A stretch of 64,000 bases of DNA from Tenebrio molitor (GCF_963966145.1 NC_091051.1:1612001-1676000); one strand, 5' to 3'. Positions 47,268 through 58,513 are shown, numbered from the stretch's first letter. Translations and numbers: made by a program. Notes: a model not told the origin generated them from the sequence alone.

Positions 47268-49329
47268 GTGAGTCGACCCGGTTCGAACAAGCCGGCTAGA
47301 AATTTTTCATCCGGATTAGGAAACGTGTCAGTCAGTGCGATTAGGTGGAAGCGACGTATCGTTTATTTCCATTTTACCGATGCCGTTCCACTGTCACATT
47401 CCTTCCACATCACGAACCGTGACGTTCCGTCGTCTTGTTTATTCCACCAAATAATGATTAATCGCATTAAGGGAGGAGATCGCGCCGCTCCAGACAAATT
47501 TCCCCCGTGGAGATGTATGGTGCCGATCAAAAAAATATACACTTTTCCTGTATTGCCCGAGGGGTGCGAATTCTATTCGTACATATCGGAAAATAAAATG
47601 CGCCGAGGGACATAATCCCGTCCCCCTTATTCGGTCGAGAGGGATGCGGAAATGATCAAAAAGTCACCTCGATTTTTCACCGGCGGTCCCGAGATGGAAA
47701 ATTTTATTTAGAAATCTACAATAAACCATTCTGCTTTTTCACAATTCCGAAATGCAATTTATCCGGTAATAAATCACATTTGGGAATTTTTGTGTGCGAG
47801 ACTCGGAATCGTCATTACTGCGCGAGGGCTGGGGGCTCGGGTTCATCCCCGCATTATCGACGGATTATTACAAAACAAATTGAATTTCTGCATAAATTTA
47901 CGGGTTTGCAGCGGAATCATGCGAAATTCTCGGTGCGCCGCGCTTTATCAACAATCACAATTACCACTCAAGGGACAAATGAGGGGATTTTTTCGCGTAC
48001 ACAGGGGTATTGTGCGGCATTGTGTTCGAATGATCGAATTAGTGGTCGAGCACGTTTTGCTTGTTTAATTTAGGGGTTATTTTATAATGCCTATTAAGTT
48101 TTGTTTGCAAAATGCAATCTGATTATTGCTTCCGAATCAGGAGCGAAATTAATGGATTTGTTTACTGCAGCTTTCCTCTACAAGTTCGACAAACCGGTCC
48201 GACACAAAAAAAGTACAGTATTTATTTTCGTAAAAAGCCAACTATTGTTTGGTACAAGATGAACCCCCTGAGGTACCCCATGATGAAAATCCTGCAGATT
48301 TTTATTTTCAACAATGGACGAGCCCGGTTGAATTTTCCCCCTTTTTGGAAAACTGTGAAAATGCGACGTGGAAACCGCTAACTAACTGTCACCAATGATC
48401 AAGTTAACAACCCGGAAAAACAACTCTCGCATTATTTGTTTACCGATACTATATTTAGCCGACATATTTTATTGCTAACCTTGAACTCTAACTGTTGCAA
48501 AATTGTCGTTTCACGTTCCTTTGCTTCCTCGAACGCCCATTGGTGTCCTTGAAAGGAATTAAGGTCACTCGAAACAATTGAACAATCATTGTTACAATGT
48601 AACTGTTCACTTTTCGGTCTCTTACTCACGGAGTCCCGCTTGGACCTGTCTCGTACTCTTCTGGTGAAGAGTTTAATTAAGTAGTTTACTCTACATCTCC
48701 TCGGAAGCAATCGACTGGCTTTTAACTCCCCCAAGCGGATCAAAAATCGCGACGAGCTGAAAGGAAATTGTTGCTTCTGTCGGAGCGGCTTGGGGCGCTT
48801 TCCTGTTGGATTCCTGGGACTCGGGGGGTAACAACACACGTTCCATTTCACACGGAACGTTGGAATTAAACAGATCCACTTAGTAGTTGACGGTTGCACA
48901 AACGTAAATACTTGTATCGATTCGTTTCGGAATGGCGAGATTGACTGTGCGTCAAGTGGGGCAGCAGTTTTAATAAAATCCGCCTCTTTGTTGTATCTAA
49001 GGCGCTAGCGGGGTTGTTAAATTAATCCGAGTTAAATGTTACGTTAGTCGTAACGATAATATTTGTGTCCCGTCGTAAAATAACAATAACTCGGCTTGTC
49101 TTTATGAAGAAAATAAATAAAATAAGTAATTTGTGGATTTATTCGAGCCATGTGCGAATAAAGAAATGCGCTTTATTTACACGTCTTTTATGACACCTCG
49201 TTTTTATAACGCTTTTACGAGGTCCTTATAAGGTTTAATAATAAAAATTATGGAGCTCTCAGTTTCGTATTAATTTTATTGTCGCTCGGCGGAGACGTAA
49301 ATGGGGATGAAATAAATATTTGTCGATTG
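47268..49329. other. Presumed intron, conserved-looking GC patches
   Basis: 2.06 kb. 47.3-48.4 kb is mixed GC content with several overlapping frames. A 155-codon reverse frame at 48432-48899 is basic and shows no domain. No gene supported. Confidence 0.35.
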
Positions 49330-49581
49330 ATCGACCAGAATCGGTGACCGAACTGGAGGTCGCCGTTGCAGTCAGGTCTGCCGCCCCCAGGTGTTGATCG
49401 TACCGCCTCCAGACTGCAAACATTCGCTCTGACGACGTCTGCAGTTGTGATGAGGCGAAAAAGTGTTTTTTTAACATTGTTGTCGCTGTAGAGGCACCAA
49501 GAACTGTCGACCTTCTTCATCTTGAACCACATGATAGTCTGCAGTGAAGTTCATAAAGGCGAAGGTGAAGATCTTGAACGT
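49330..49581 (-). pseudogene. Decayed attacin paralogue
   Basis: On the minus strand this matches the attacin gene at 52.4 kb in pieces. The 5' part of exon 1 aligns codon for codon (VVQD-EEGRQFLVPL against VVQD-DQGQEFFLVPL), but the start codon is ACG instead of ATG at 49581-49579 and the donor GTAAG is GTTAA, giving an early stop. Most of exon 2 is missing. A short C-terminal remnant with GDLQFGHRF (compare GGLQFSHRF) remains, offset by at least one frameshift. The upstream motif GGGACTTTAC is retained at 49644-49653. A dead gene by at least four lesions. Confidence 0.88.
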
Positions 49582-50030
49582 GATCTAGAAGGTTGAGATT
49601 GATGACTGATTGTGGACTCTGTTGAGACATCTTCCACGATTAGGGGACTTTACTAGTTTTAATGCGAAGGAAAAACCACCAAGAATGTCCTAAATACTGA
49701 ATAATAAAGATTACTCTAATTAACTTATTACGGCAACACTTTCTTATCTCGTTGCAATTTGTTAAACAAATATGAAAGAAAAGTCCATAAAATTATTTAT
49801 ATAAACAACATTATCTCTAGTAGTTTTTTTTTATTGGTTTATTTATGGCATCGTTTTTGTAGAAAGGTTAAATACTTTGCCCCAACAATTAGAAAGTTTT
49901 GTCCACATAATAAAAATAAGAGTGTTGCGAAACATTTTGAAAAAGTAGCCTTAATAAGATTTTTTTAAATTAGAATGAAAGATTGAAGTCAATATTTTCA
50001 TCAGTATTTCTGTACAATTTCCTTTCAGTG

Positions 50031-51246
50031 GAAATTAAAAATGAAATCTACAAATCTTCCTCTGAGTACAATACCTACAATTTATCTTGGACAATGTATT
50101 TAACAATTATTTTTTGATTACATTTTAATAAGTATAATTCTGCAGACACATTAACCTGTTTCTTTTACTCCTTCAGAAAAAACTGTGGTAAAATAAATTT
50201 GGAAACTTATGAAGTATTAGTCCTTTCATTTGTTGTGAAAACGGCTTCCAACTAATGGGCAAAGTAGGTTTTAAGAATTGGGGTTGTTCTTCCATTAAAT
50301 GGGATTACATCGATTAGGGCCGAAGCAAGGATTGCAGTGTAAGGTTGCAGAATCCATTAAAGAATCGACGACTTCCAATAATCAATATTTGTCACGTTTT
50401 GGAGCCATTTTGACGCAATTAATCTGACAGTCAACAGTGGTGCCAAAATCATTTTTCAAATCCACCACACAAAGCTGTCAAATTGGGATTTTGACAGTAG
50501 TGCCCTATGGTGATTTTTTAACAGTTCAATAATTTCGATAAAAATTGAAAGTGGTGCATCGATAACGAAGTGCATTGAAATGACCTTCACATTCAAGTAC
50601 GGAAATCGATTTTTTTGTTGCGCGTTTTTGTAATATCTGAAGATGTGTTTTTTGAGGTTATGTCACTCCAACTTTCTAGAGATTTTTGCAAATACATTTC
50701 ACAAACGGAAATTCAGTGGTTAAAATTAAGAATGCAAGATTGTCTTGTGCAAAAAGTTTCAGTCGAATTGGCCCTCCTGGCCCCAAACGGTGAATTTAAC
50801 AGTGTTGCTCAGAAAGATTCACGAAATGTTTCCAGGAGAGATTGGATTTCTGTAGCCGTTGCGGAGGTTTTCTTCAATTCACGTTTGTGTTTTCCTGGTG
50901 CAGTTGCTGTCCAGCTTGATTTTTTGTTGCACGTTTTTGTAATATCTGAAGATGTGTTTTTTGAGGTTATGTCACTCCAACTTTCTAGAGATTTTTGCAA
51001 ATACATTTCACAAACGGAAATTCAGCGTTTAAAATTAAGAATGCAAGATTGTGGAAATTAAAAATAAGAATTACAAATCTTCCTGTGAGTACAATATGTA
51101 ATTGAAAAATTCCAATTTATCTTGGACACCGTATTTAACAATACATTTTAATAAGTGTAATTCTGCATTAACCTGTTTCTTTTAGTCCTTCAGAAAAAAC
51201 TGTGGTAAAATCAATTTGGAAACTTGTGAAGCATGAAGTATTAGTC
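50031..51246. repeat. Composite duplication block A-B-B'-A'
   Basis: Four parts in order: A (50031-50220); B (50220-50918), copied from 46486-47180; B' (50919-51052), repeating 50608-50745 of B; A' (51053-51246), repeating A. B carries a dead copy of the splice acceptor and first bases of the 47164 exon, then runs into a stop. The A/A' pair flanking B/B' suggests insertion plus tandem duplication or gene conversion. Confidence 0.85.
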
Positions 51247-51530
51247 TGTTCAGTTTACCTGAACTTGGCTTGAGGCGTCGGCCATTTGCCACCCTACCCC
51301 CCACGCTCGTAGTTATATAATAGTGGTAGTTTTAGAATAAGTTTTCACTTGCATTTCAGAGCTTGACATTAGAGCAAGCGTAAGTCATTTTTGTACACTT
51401 ATAATTCAAAGCTTGACAGTAGATCAAGTGTAAAGTGTAAGTCATTCATGTATGCGAGAGATCGGCAAACATCTAGTGTGTGTCTCAATAAATCATAGAA
51501 TAATTATTCGCCTTTGATTCACGCGCAACA
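51247..51530 (+). mobile_element. Solo LTR, 284 bp, with 4-bp target duplication
   Basis: The segment starts TGTTCAG and ends GCGCAACA (TGTT...AACA) and is flanked on both sides by AGTC (51243-51246 and 51531-51534). Inside are a TATA-like TTATATAATAG near 51312 and a polyadenylation signal CAATAAAT near 51486, as in an LTR promoter and R region. No gag, pol or second LTR is seen, so this is the product of LTR-LTR recombination. A 4-bp duplication is usual for Ty3/gypsy elements. Confidence 0.82.
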
Positions 51531-51867
51531 AGTCCTTGACAGTTTTATTTTTTTCAACTTGATCCCTACACAGCCTTACTTTAGCAGAACTTTTTTTTTT
51601 ATCGTGTTTGTGTGCAAGACAATTTTTTTCTTGGACAATTTATGTAGCAGTTTCATTTTTTGTCAGTCTGTATTTTCACAAATACGAATTTGTTTCTTCT
51701 GAGCAACGAAAACCATCGCAAAAAATGTGGAAACCGAAACAAATAAAATCTCAGACTTACTTTTGCGGTTGTCGTGAAGGTCCCTTGACAAAAAAATGCA
51801 TATTTAAAAAAGATAAATATTTATTTAATGATTATAGATTAAGTAGGAATTGAAATAAATAAATAAA

Positions 51868-52419
51868 TTAAAATCTGTGGGAGAACTGGAGACCTCCGTA
51901 ATAGTTGGGCCTTCCAGTCCCGCCGAGCCCTCCGAAATGTCTGTTGTACTGGCCAACAGCATCCAGACGGGCGTTGCCCCTCCTCCACAGGTTCGCGTTT
52001 CCCGTGGCGCTGACGTCCGTACCGAACCGTTGAGTGCGTTGGGCCCCCACGTTCAAACCGGAACCTGAAGGGACGTGCGAATACCCCAATTTCCCCCCAA
52101 CCGTGGCGGGTCCAGATGGACGGAACTGCTTCGAAGCGAAGGCCCCACCGTCCAGACGATGGTCTCCGTTGTTGAAGATGGTACCTTGATGGCTGACCGT
52201 CGCACGAACTCCAGGATTCGACTTGGAGATGTCCACACTGGTCTGTCTAAAATGATCGTGGCGTCAGCGCGACTAAAGCGAACAAGAGTTTTTTTCGTCT
52301 TACCTTCGTTGCCGGTGTAGAGGCACCAAGAAGAATTCTTGACCTTGGTCATCTTGGACCACTTCGTAGGCTGACACTGCAGCGAGGCCGACAAGAGCGA
52401 GGACGATGAGCTTGAACAT
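51868..52419 (-). CDS. Attacin-family antimicrobial protein
   Basis: Two minus-strand exons (52419-52304 and 52246-51868) give 164 residues. A signal peptide (MFKLIVLALVGLAAVSA) is followed by a short propeptide ending RQRR, a furin-type site that lies on the exon junction. The mature part is Gly/Asn-rich with attacin-type repeats: GNANLWRRGNARLDAVGQY, then a glycine-rich turn and a GGLQFSHRF C-terminus. Attacins are secreted into haemolymph on immune challenge and act on the outer membrane of Gram-negative bacteria. At about 125 mature residues it is shorter than dipteran attacins and in the range of beetle forms. A TATA box and kappaB-like motifs lie upstream. A decayed paralogue is 2.3 kb away on the same strand. 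Confidence 0.92.
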
Positions 52420-52472
52420 TTTTGCAGAGATGGTTGTTGGGACTTGTTTGACTGGAGATGTTGCGAGTGTGG

Positions 52473-52480
52473 TTTATATA
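52473..52480 (-). promoter_or_regulatory. TATA box of the attacin gene
   Basis: TATATAAA on the minus strand about 54 bp before the attacin start codon. Confidence 0.75.
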
Positions 52481-52504
52481 CCCCATTCGGGAGTTTGTTT
52501 TTAA

Positions 52505-52541
52505 GGGACTTTACTGACTTCGCGGCTAAGGGGAAAGCCCC
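52505..52541 (-). promoter_or_regulatory. kappaB-like motifs upstream of attacin
   Basis: GGGACTTTAC (52505-52514) differs by one base from the kappaB consensus GGGRNNYYCC, and GGGGAAAGCCCC (52530-52541) is a near-palindrome of similar type. Both sit just upstream of the TATA box, where Rel/NF-kappaB sites of insect immune genes usually lie. The first motif is kept in the pseudogene copy at 49.65 kb. Confidence 0.55.
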
Positions 52542-55237
52542 TCAGAAACCCCGATGGATTCAGATAAAGTGTTGTTGCCTCGTTGCAGCAATTTTATCTC
52601 GTCGCGGTTCATTACAAAACGTGACTCAGATGATAACTGATTTCTTCCCAGTAAGAATCGATCACACTTTTACAAATAAAATGAACAGAAGAGAGTCCAC
52701 CTGATTGATTTTCGAGTTTCGTAGAATATGAAACAATTAGCAGATCATTATGATTCATCGCGGAATGTTGATGACCTTAGGCTGCAGTAGTATCGCAGTA
52801 GCGAAAACACTCCGTTTGATTATTCATTCGTATCAGTGCGTTTTTATAAATATGTATGTGTTGCGCACAAGAAAATGGCGAAATTTTGTCACTGTCTCTA
52901 CGGTCGGTTAGATCCGACTCGTCTAATTCCATCCGATTTAATTGGAATAGAGCCAGTTAATGTATCCGTTTTCAGACAGTGTTATTGATACTGAACGATT
53001 TGTTCGTCGCCGTAATCAATGACCGTTGTTAATCATAAATCGAACAGGCAATCCTGAAAATTGCAAAACCTGTTCCAAATTGGAGTGCATACAATGCACA
53101 CGTTATTAATATCGCATCGGTTTCGGTGTAATGAACGGCGATGTCCCGATGAGCATTTGCCAACACACGAACCGCATCATTACCGAACGTTAATGTGGGG
53201 TTTCCCTTTTGATTCCGGAAAATTAAAAATGTGAAAATTAGGGGGAATTTAATTGTCGTTAGGCAACCAATTATACGCCGTGAAATGACGGGTTTTGTGA
53301 ATGTCAAGTGGGGGTTATTTGGGACAGCATAAAGGAAAAGAAGAAGCTGGAGTGTGTTTTTTTTAATTAGGCAAATAGAAAACTTGAAAGTGAAAGTTTG
53401 TGTGAAAATTGATTTTTAGTTAGGCAACCAATTATACGCTTGTAAAAATGACAGGTGAATGAAAATAAAAAGCCAAAGTCGGAGTGTATTTTTTCAATTG
53501 GGCGCATAAAAAACGTGCGGCGTATCATAAAGGGCGGCGGAATTTAAAAATCAAAGAACGCACAGAGGGTAAAATGAGGTGGCGGCGCACCGAGGGTAGG
53601 ATGTGTTTGTTCTGAGTTACGTGCCCGCCCCCCGAATTAAAATTTCCCGTTATGGGGGATTAATCGGGTCGGCGCTCGTAAAAATTCCTTTGTGATTTTA
53701 TCCGAATGCGGTCAAGGGAGATATTGAAAAATGCAGTGGTGAGGTGAGCGGTTGCGGATCCGCCGCCCCCTTCTTGCGAGGGGAAGGCGTCGGGAAAAAT
53801 CTTAGACATAAATCTCACGCACCGAAAGACACCACCAGGATTCGGTCGTTTGGAGGATCAGGGGTGGTTCGTCCAGATTCAATTTATGTCCGAAATTTTT
53901 GTCACACGATCCGGCTCGAGGCGGTGAGGGGCGCGTCGCTCTTCCCGAGCGAGAGCGGTGCCAAATTGAATTAAAAACTCTTAAAGGCGTCCTTTATGAA
54001 TTTCCACACATTTGAATGTCTCCGCTAATGCGGAAATTCGATTAGCGGGGAGGCTTGCGTCGATATTCCGTCAATTAGCGCGCGATCGGGGGCGACTCGT
54101 TCTTTTCGGAGTTCGGACGTTCGTGACCGCGCCACCAACGACATGTTTATTTAGGGGTGGCGGCCGCCCCGGACACGTCTCAGGAATCAATTTGTACCCG
54201 AGAGGCTGTAACATGTCAGGCTCCGGTGCGGTTCCCCCCGCAACGCAGCCCCCCGATCGAATGAGGATCAACTCTTTCGCCGAGGAGAGCAGTCGTTGTT
54301 ATTCGGGAGGTGTTTAGTTTTGGCGAGGGAGCAATTTGTTCGAATTAGGTAGTTGCCTCTTATGTAATTAAACGGGAACTACCGTGCAAAAAACATCGAC
54401 GTATTCAAATGCGGCGTCCTCCGTTCTCTCTTCTCCAAACTCGAACTCCATTTCCTCCTAGCATCCGGTCACGAACGTCACTGAACCGTTTCGGGCTTTG
54501 TATGTGGTGCACGTCTAATGTCGAGACAGAATTTGGAAATCCACCCCCGCTGTGTTTGTGGCTGGTGGATGTTTTTGAATATGAAAAATGTATGCGCCAA
54601 AGGAACAGCTACTTACACCGGTTCCTTGATTATGCATGCGAAATAAAACTGTTTTATACGGGTCTGCGCGAAAACAAGGCAAAAATGTTGAAAAAAGACG
54701 CGAGCTTGCATACTGATAAGGCGAGATGTTCGGAACGAGACAATTTATCGGGGCGATCCTTGTATTTTCGGCGATTTATTGCGGTTCTCTTGTTTTTTTC
54801 CTTTTTGTTTTTCTCCTGTGGGAGATCGACAGGTCGGTATAATCGCAATTTATTTGTAAACAGCGTGCCAAGCTGGATTTCGGCTGAGGTCAGCTCGCCG
54901 GCCCCCGCAATTTTCACCGATTCGTCTCTTGTCGGGCCGCGTTTTTCCTTAATCATCAGCCGGAGTGACAGCGAATTCGATTAGAGACGACGAAACGGAA
55001 GTTGACGGCGTTTCCGGTGAACCACGAATTGGACGCGATTTGCATGCATTTTTTATTGACAAGAACATTTGCTGCAGTGCTAATCCGCGAACGAAAGTAA
55101 ATCGATCGTGTTTTATCGCAACCGGTTTTCTGGTACCGCGCGTTGCCAGGTAATTGCGTTTAGAATAATTATGGTGAAATGTAAATTGTTTGAGTACTGC
55201 CTGATTGGTTTTAGATGGTACGACGTTGTACCGCGGT
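52542..55237. other. Presumed intronic/intergenic DNA
   Basis: 2.7 kb without a supported gene. 53229-53520 holds a short tandem duplication. 53.6-54.6 kb is GC-rich with CpG and long chance frames on both strands (up to 191 codons at 54409-54984, with no domain and no coding-like composition throughout). Confidence 0.35.
53229..53520. repeat. Diverged direct duplication, ~160-170 bp
   Basis: TGTGAAAATT, GTTAGGCAACCAATTATACG, a GGAGTGT phrase and a run of T occur in the same order at 53229-53355 and 53400-53520. The second copy has small indels. Confidence 0.75.
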
Positions 55238-55533
55238 AATACGAGGGTCATTTGAAAAGTGGGACCAGATCGCGAACAGCTGTATCTTTCTCCTTGAAAT
55301 CGTTTTTGTTATGAGCTATAATCATGACGTTCAATACAATTGATAAGGAAAATCGCCACATTCAAGGTTTTTTTTTTGAGATTTGGGAATGGATGGAAGT
55401 TTGGTGGAGATAAATCAGGCGAATAAGGAGGATGGGCGGCAAACTGATTCAAATAAAACCTTTTTGCAAAGGGGAGTCTGAGAGGGTGCCAGAATCGTCG
55501 CCCTAAGTACAACATGAAGGGAATAATGAACAT
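55238..55533 (-). mobile_element. Degenerate mariner-type transposon fragment
   Basis: TACGAGGGTCATTTGAAAAG at 55240 is a typical mariner terminal inverted repeat. On the minus strand just inside it, a frame ending at 55309 carries HPPYSPDLSPPNFHPF, the conserved region around the third catalytic Asp of mariner transposases (usually YSPDLAPSD). The N-terminal two thirds and the other terminal repeat are missing, so the copy is dead. Confidence 0.85.
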
Positions 55534-55784
55534 TTAAAAGTAGTAAAGTGGATTCTCGAAAATTCGAAACAATCGAGATTTTTCAAATTGGAACCAAATC
55601 GAATTTGATTTGCTTCACCAGAAAAGAACTTGGTTGAGATATCTACAACAATAAAAATAATTTAGTCGTCGACAGTTTTTACTGTAGACACATTAAAAAG
55701 AAACTAGTAAAAAATGTTTTTTTCCACTTTTTTTTTCGAAACTATCAAGTATCATAGCTATCATAAATATTTTTGTGTTCGTTT

Positions 55785-56055
55785 CCTGAGATATATAACC
55801 GGGAAAGTGGTACATATATGTATAACTAAATATATAAACTTTCCTGGTTATATACCTAACTTGACCTCTGTCAAAGATAACCTCAAAATTTACAATAAAT
55901 TAATGTTTTTTAAGACTTTGCCCAAACGAACACGAAAAATGTTATTCAATATTCGTGCGCTGTCAGTTTTCAGGTATTCGGTCTGTTTTGCAGCACTTGG
56001 CTAACGCCTCGTGCTTCAAATTTCGGCATCATACCTGAAAAGTGATCTGACAGCG
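55785..56055. repeat. Two imperfect hairpins
   Basis: GATATATAACCGGGAAAGT near 55790 pairs with AACTTTCCTGGTTATATA near 55846. CTGTCAGTTTTCAGGTAT near 55961 pairs with CATACCTGAAAAGTGATCTGACAG near 56030. They may be ends of small decayed inverted-repeat elements. Confidence 0.6.
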
Positions 56056-56516
56056 CTACTCATATGAAAATAACTATTACAGGATGATAATCTCACCTAA
56101 ACTAAGAAATATAAGTAATTAATTAGCCATTATGTGCTAATTGTTATTTAATTCGAAATTAAGCAACAAACAACTTTTTTAGTTTTTTTTTTGTCGTCAT
56201 GTTCTTGTGTTGGTGTAGCTGCTTTCAATGTCAAATTAACATCTTTCCACGATTATAAAACGAGTATGTTTGCCAGATTACGCTTTAATTGTTTCACAAA
56301 GTTCTGTGAGAAAACTTTGAAGAAAAGTGAATTTAAAATTCATTCATTAATTTAGTGAATGAATTATTTACGTCCGCGAGGCGTAGCCGACGAGTTTTAT
56401 TATCCTTGCTAAATTATTCGAATGAAAAGGGAATATTTTAGCTGTTTTGTAAAAAAATTAAAATTTTAGTAAGTTTTAAACGAAGAAAAAAAACAGGCAA
56501 GTCTCTTAAGCTTGTT

Positions 56517-56669
56517 TGACACGATGCTAAATTTTGTAGAAAATTTGTGAGACCCTCGATCAGAACCAATGAACGATCAGGATCATAGTCTGTCTTTGTC
56601 AGATCCTGATCGTTCATTGGTCCTCTCTCATTTTCTAATAAATTTTCTAGAAAATTTAGCATCGTGTCA
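56517..56669. repeat. 153-bp near-perfect foldback element
   Basis: TGACACGATGCTAAATTTT at the left is the exact complement of AAAATTTAGCATCGTGTCA at the right. The arms continue inward through CCAATGAACGATCAGGATC and its mate, leaving a loop of about 20 bp. This is a hairpin MITE or snap-back repeat that would form a long double-stranded RNA if transcribed. No coding potential. Confidence 0.9.
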
Positions 56670-58157
56670 TACAGCCATTAATTGGCCCAGTTGAAGAGAA
56701 ATATATTTGATTATTTCGACCAGAAACAGTTTTTTTCTGCACCCTTTGCAAACCTGTCAGCAGTAATGAAATTGTGGGAGGGGTGCGTCAAAACCACCCC
56801 AGTTTTGACAGTTTTTCGTTCAACTGATTTTTCACAAAATTTATTCCATTTAATTATTAACAACTAACTAGCAGTTTCAGTAACAGAAAGAAACGAAAAT
56901 AAAAACAGTTTAGGTTTGTTTATATTGTGCGTTTTATTATGCAACAAAAAATATGAAAAATAGAGTGTTACCTAGAATTCGTTGCGTTTAAAATCGCGTT
57001 TCCTCATATCTTTCAAGAAATCGATAAACGTCAATGAACCACGTGTGAGGTGGTTCAATAATAATAACACTAATGTTATTCTGTCTCTCTCGTTCTCATA
57101 TCAACACTTGACAGTTTAATTCAGAAGTGTAATTTGGGTTTTACGAGAGAAAAAATGACACTTGTTTTGCAACAAGCATAATAGGGAGCAATAAAAGGGG
57201 AAAATGAAGGTAAAAGGACGACTTTTTAATTTCGTTTGGAGAATTTTCATTTTCATCGCAATTAGTTGAAATTGAGATAATGCATCGTAATTGTCGACAT
57301 CCTGAGAGGCACGATTCGAACAGAGGAAGTTGACATAACTTCTGACGAATCACTTTCGATGGTATGTACGGGGCGTTCCGCAAAAAACCACCAGGAAAAA
57401 ATCTCTGTTTTGATACGATGTCACACCAGACCGTAAACAGGAAATTCCTCGACTATCAAAACAAAAATTTTCGTCACTGCTGCATTTTTCTGATGAATCC
57501 TGGTTCCCGCAACGATTGCGTACTGGCACCAGTAATGAAAAAATATATCGCGTCGTCATTGACCACTCGAGCGAAAAGCGGAATTTCTCACACCATCGAG
57601 CCTCACGGTTTCCGTTTTCCAATATTGTTAATTGATTATTAAAATTGCCTTGGCATGAGCGAGACCAGATTTCGAATTCCTTGTAGAATGAATACGATCG
57701 TTTATCAATTTATCATCGTTACTCGCCAAGATAATTCGCTATCGTGGCGACTGGATAGAGCACTGTTACCGCATTACTCGTAGTAAATGTGTCAAATCGA
57801 AGAGGAAGTGGCAACGTCCGATTGATTTGTGAGCAGCGAGCGTTTCCTCAGTGTCCACTCGAAGTGCGTCAAGTGTGTAACTATTGATAATCGAGGTGGT
57901 GGTCACTCTCGGTTGAAATCCGGGCCCTCCCGCGCAATTATCCAATTAGCTTAACTCGATTAAGCCTCGAGACGTCCTCGATAGTCGTGTCGATATCCCG
58001 CAACAAACAGTGTCATTCCCATCTGTTTATTTACCAGTTGTTCGTCTTATCGCGAACTTCTCGCAGATAACAACGTCCAACTGCCGGCTTAGTAATGAAC
58101 TGTTACTCAGTGCGATCGGATTCGACCGAAATGAATCAGTGTTGAAAATGCGTCGGG
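56670..58157. other. Region upstream of the 58.2-kb exon, probable promoter
   Basis: 1.5 kb. 57.7-58.15 kb is more GC-rich and probably holds a promoter and 5' UTR for the exon at 58158. TTACTCAGTG at 58103-58112 resembles an insect initiator (TCAGTY). No TATA box. No gene supported in 56.7-57.7 kb. Confidence 0.35.
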
Positions 58158-58513
58158 ATGGAGACCGACGAGGCGAAGAGTCCCAACGTGAAGAGCGCGG
58201 TCAGCTTCTTCAACAGTCTGAGCCGGCAGACGAGCCTAGAGGTGAGACGGGTGAAAATCGAGAGCTCGGAGGTGCGCGTCCACTCTCTGATCCCGAGGGC
58301 CAAGCTGAGACGAGCTGGAGGCGTGACGCCAGACGTCGAGGCCAAGAGGATCATCGATGACTTCAACAGGAAGATCTCGCCGTACAACACGTTCAAGTTG
58401 AGGACCGACGCCCTCGACACCGACTTCTTCAGGACCAACCTGCAGCACTTGTTGCCCGACGTGGTCTCCCGGGAGATACGCAAGAGGAGGAGGTACCAGA
58501 AACCGAACAAGAG
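58158..58513 (+). CDS. Candidate first coding exon from an alternative promoter, unrecognised protein
   Basis: 118 codons with strong coding bias (GC-rich third positions) start at an ATG preceded in frame by a stop at 58143-58145, with no AG acceptor between, so translation should begin here. The chain starts METDEAKSPNVKSAVSFFNS and is charged, with RRVKIESSEVRVHSLIPRAK, AKRIIDDFNRKISPYNTFKL and a basic end (REIRKRRRYQKPNKR), then donor AG|GTGCGT. It ends with the split codon AG|, the same phase and bases as the exon at 47164. I read it as an alternative first exon of the same gene, joining an exon beyond the window. I do not recognise the family. Beyond the donor the frame stays open by chance to 58805. 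Confidence 0.75.

Noticed and set aside
48432..48899. 155-codon minus-strand frame
   Set aside because: No domain, signal peptide or codon bias, and no flanking gene signals. Length is not exceptional for GC-mixed DNA.
54409..54984. 191-codon plus-strand frame
   Set aside because: Composition changes along its length, it contains a TTTTTTCC tract and no recognisable motif, and there is no splice or promoter support.
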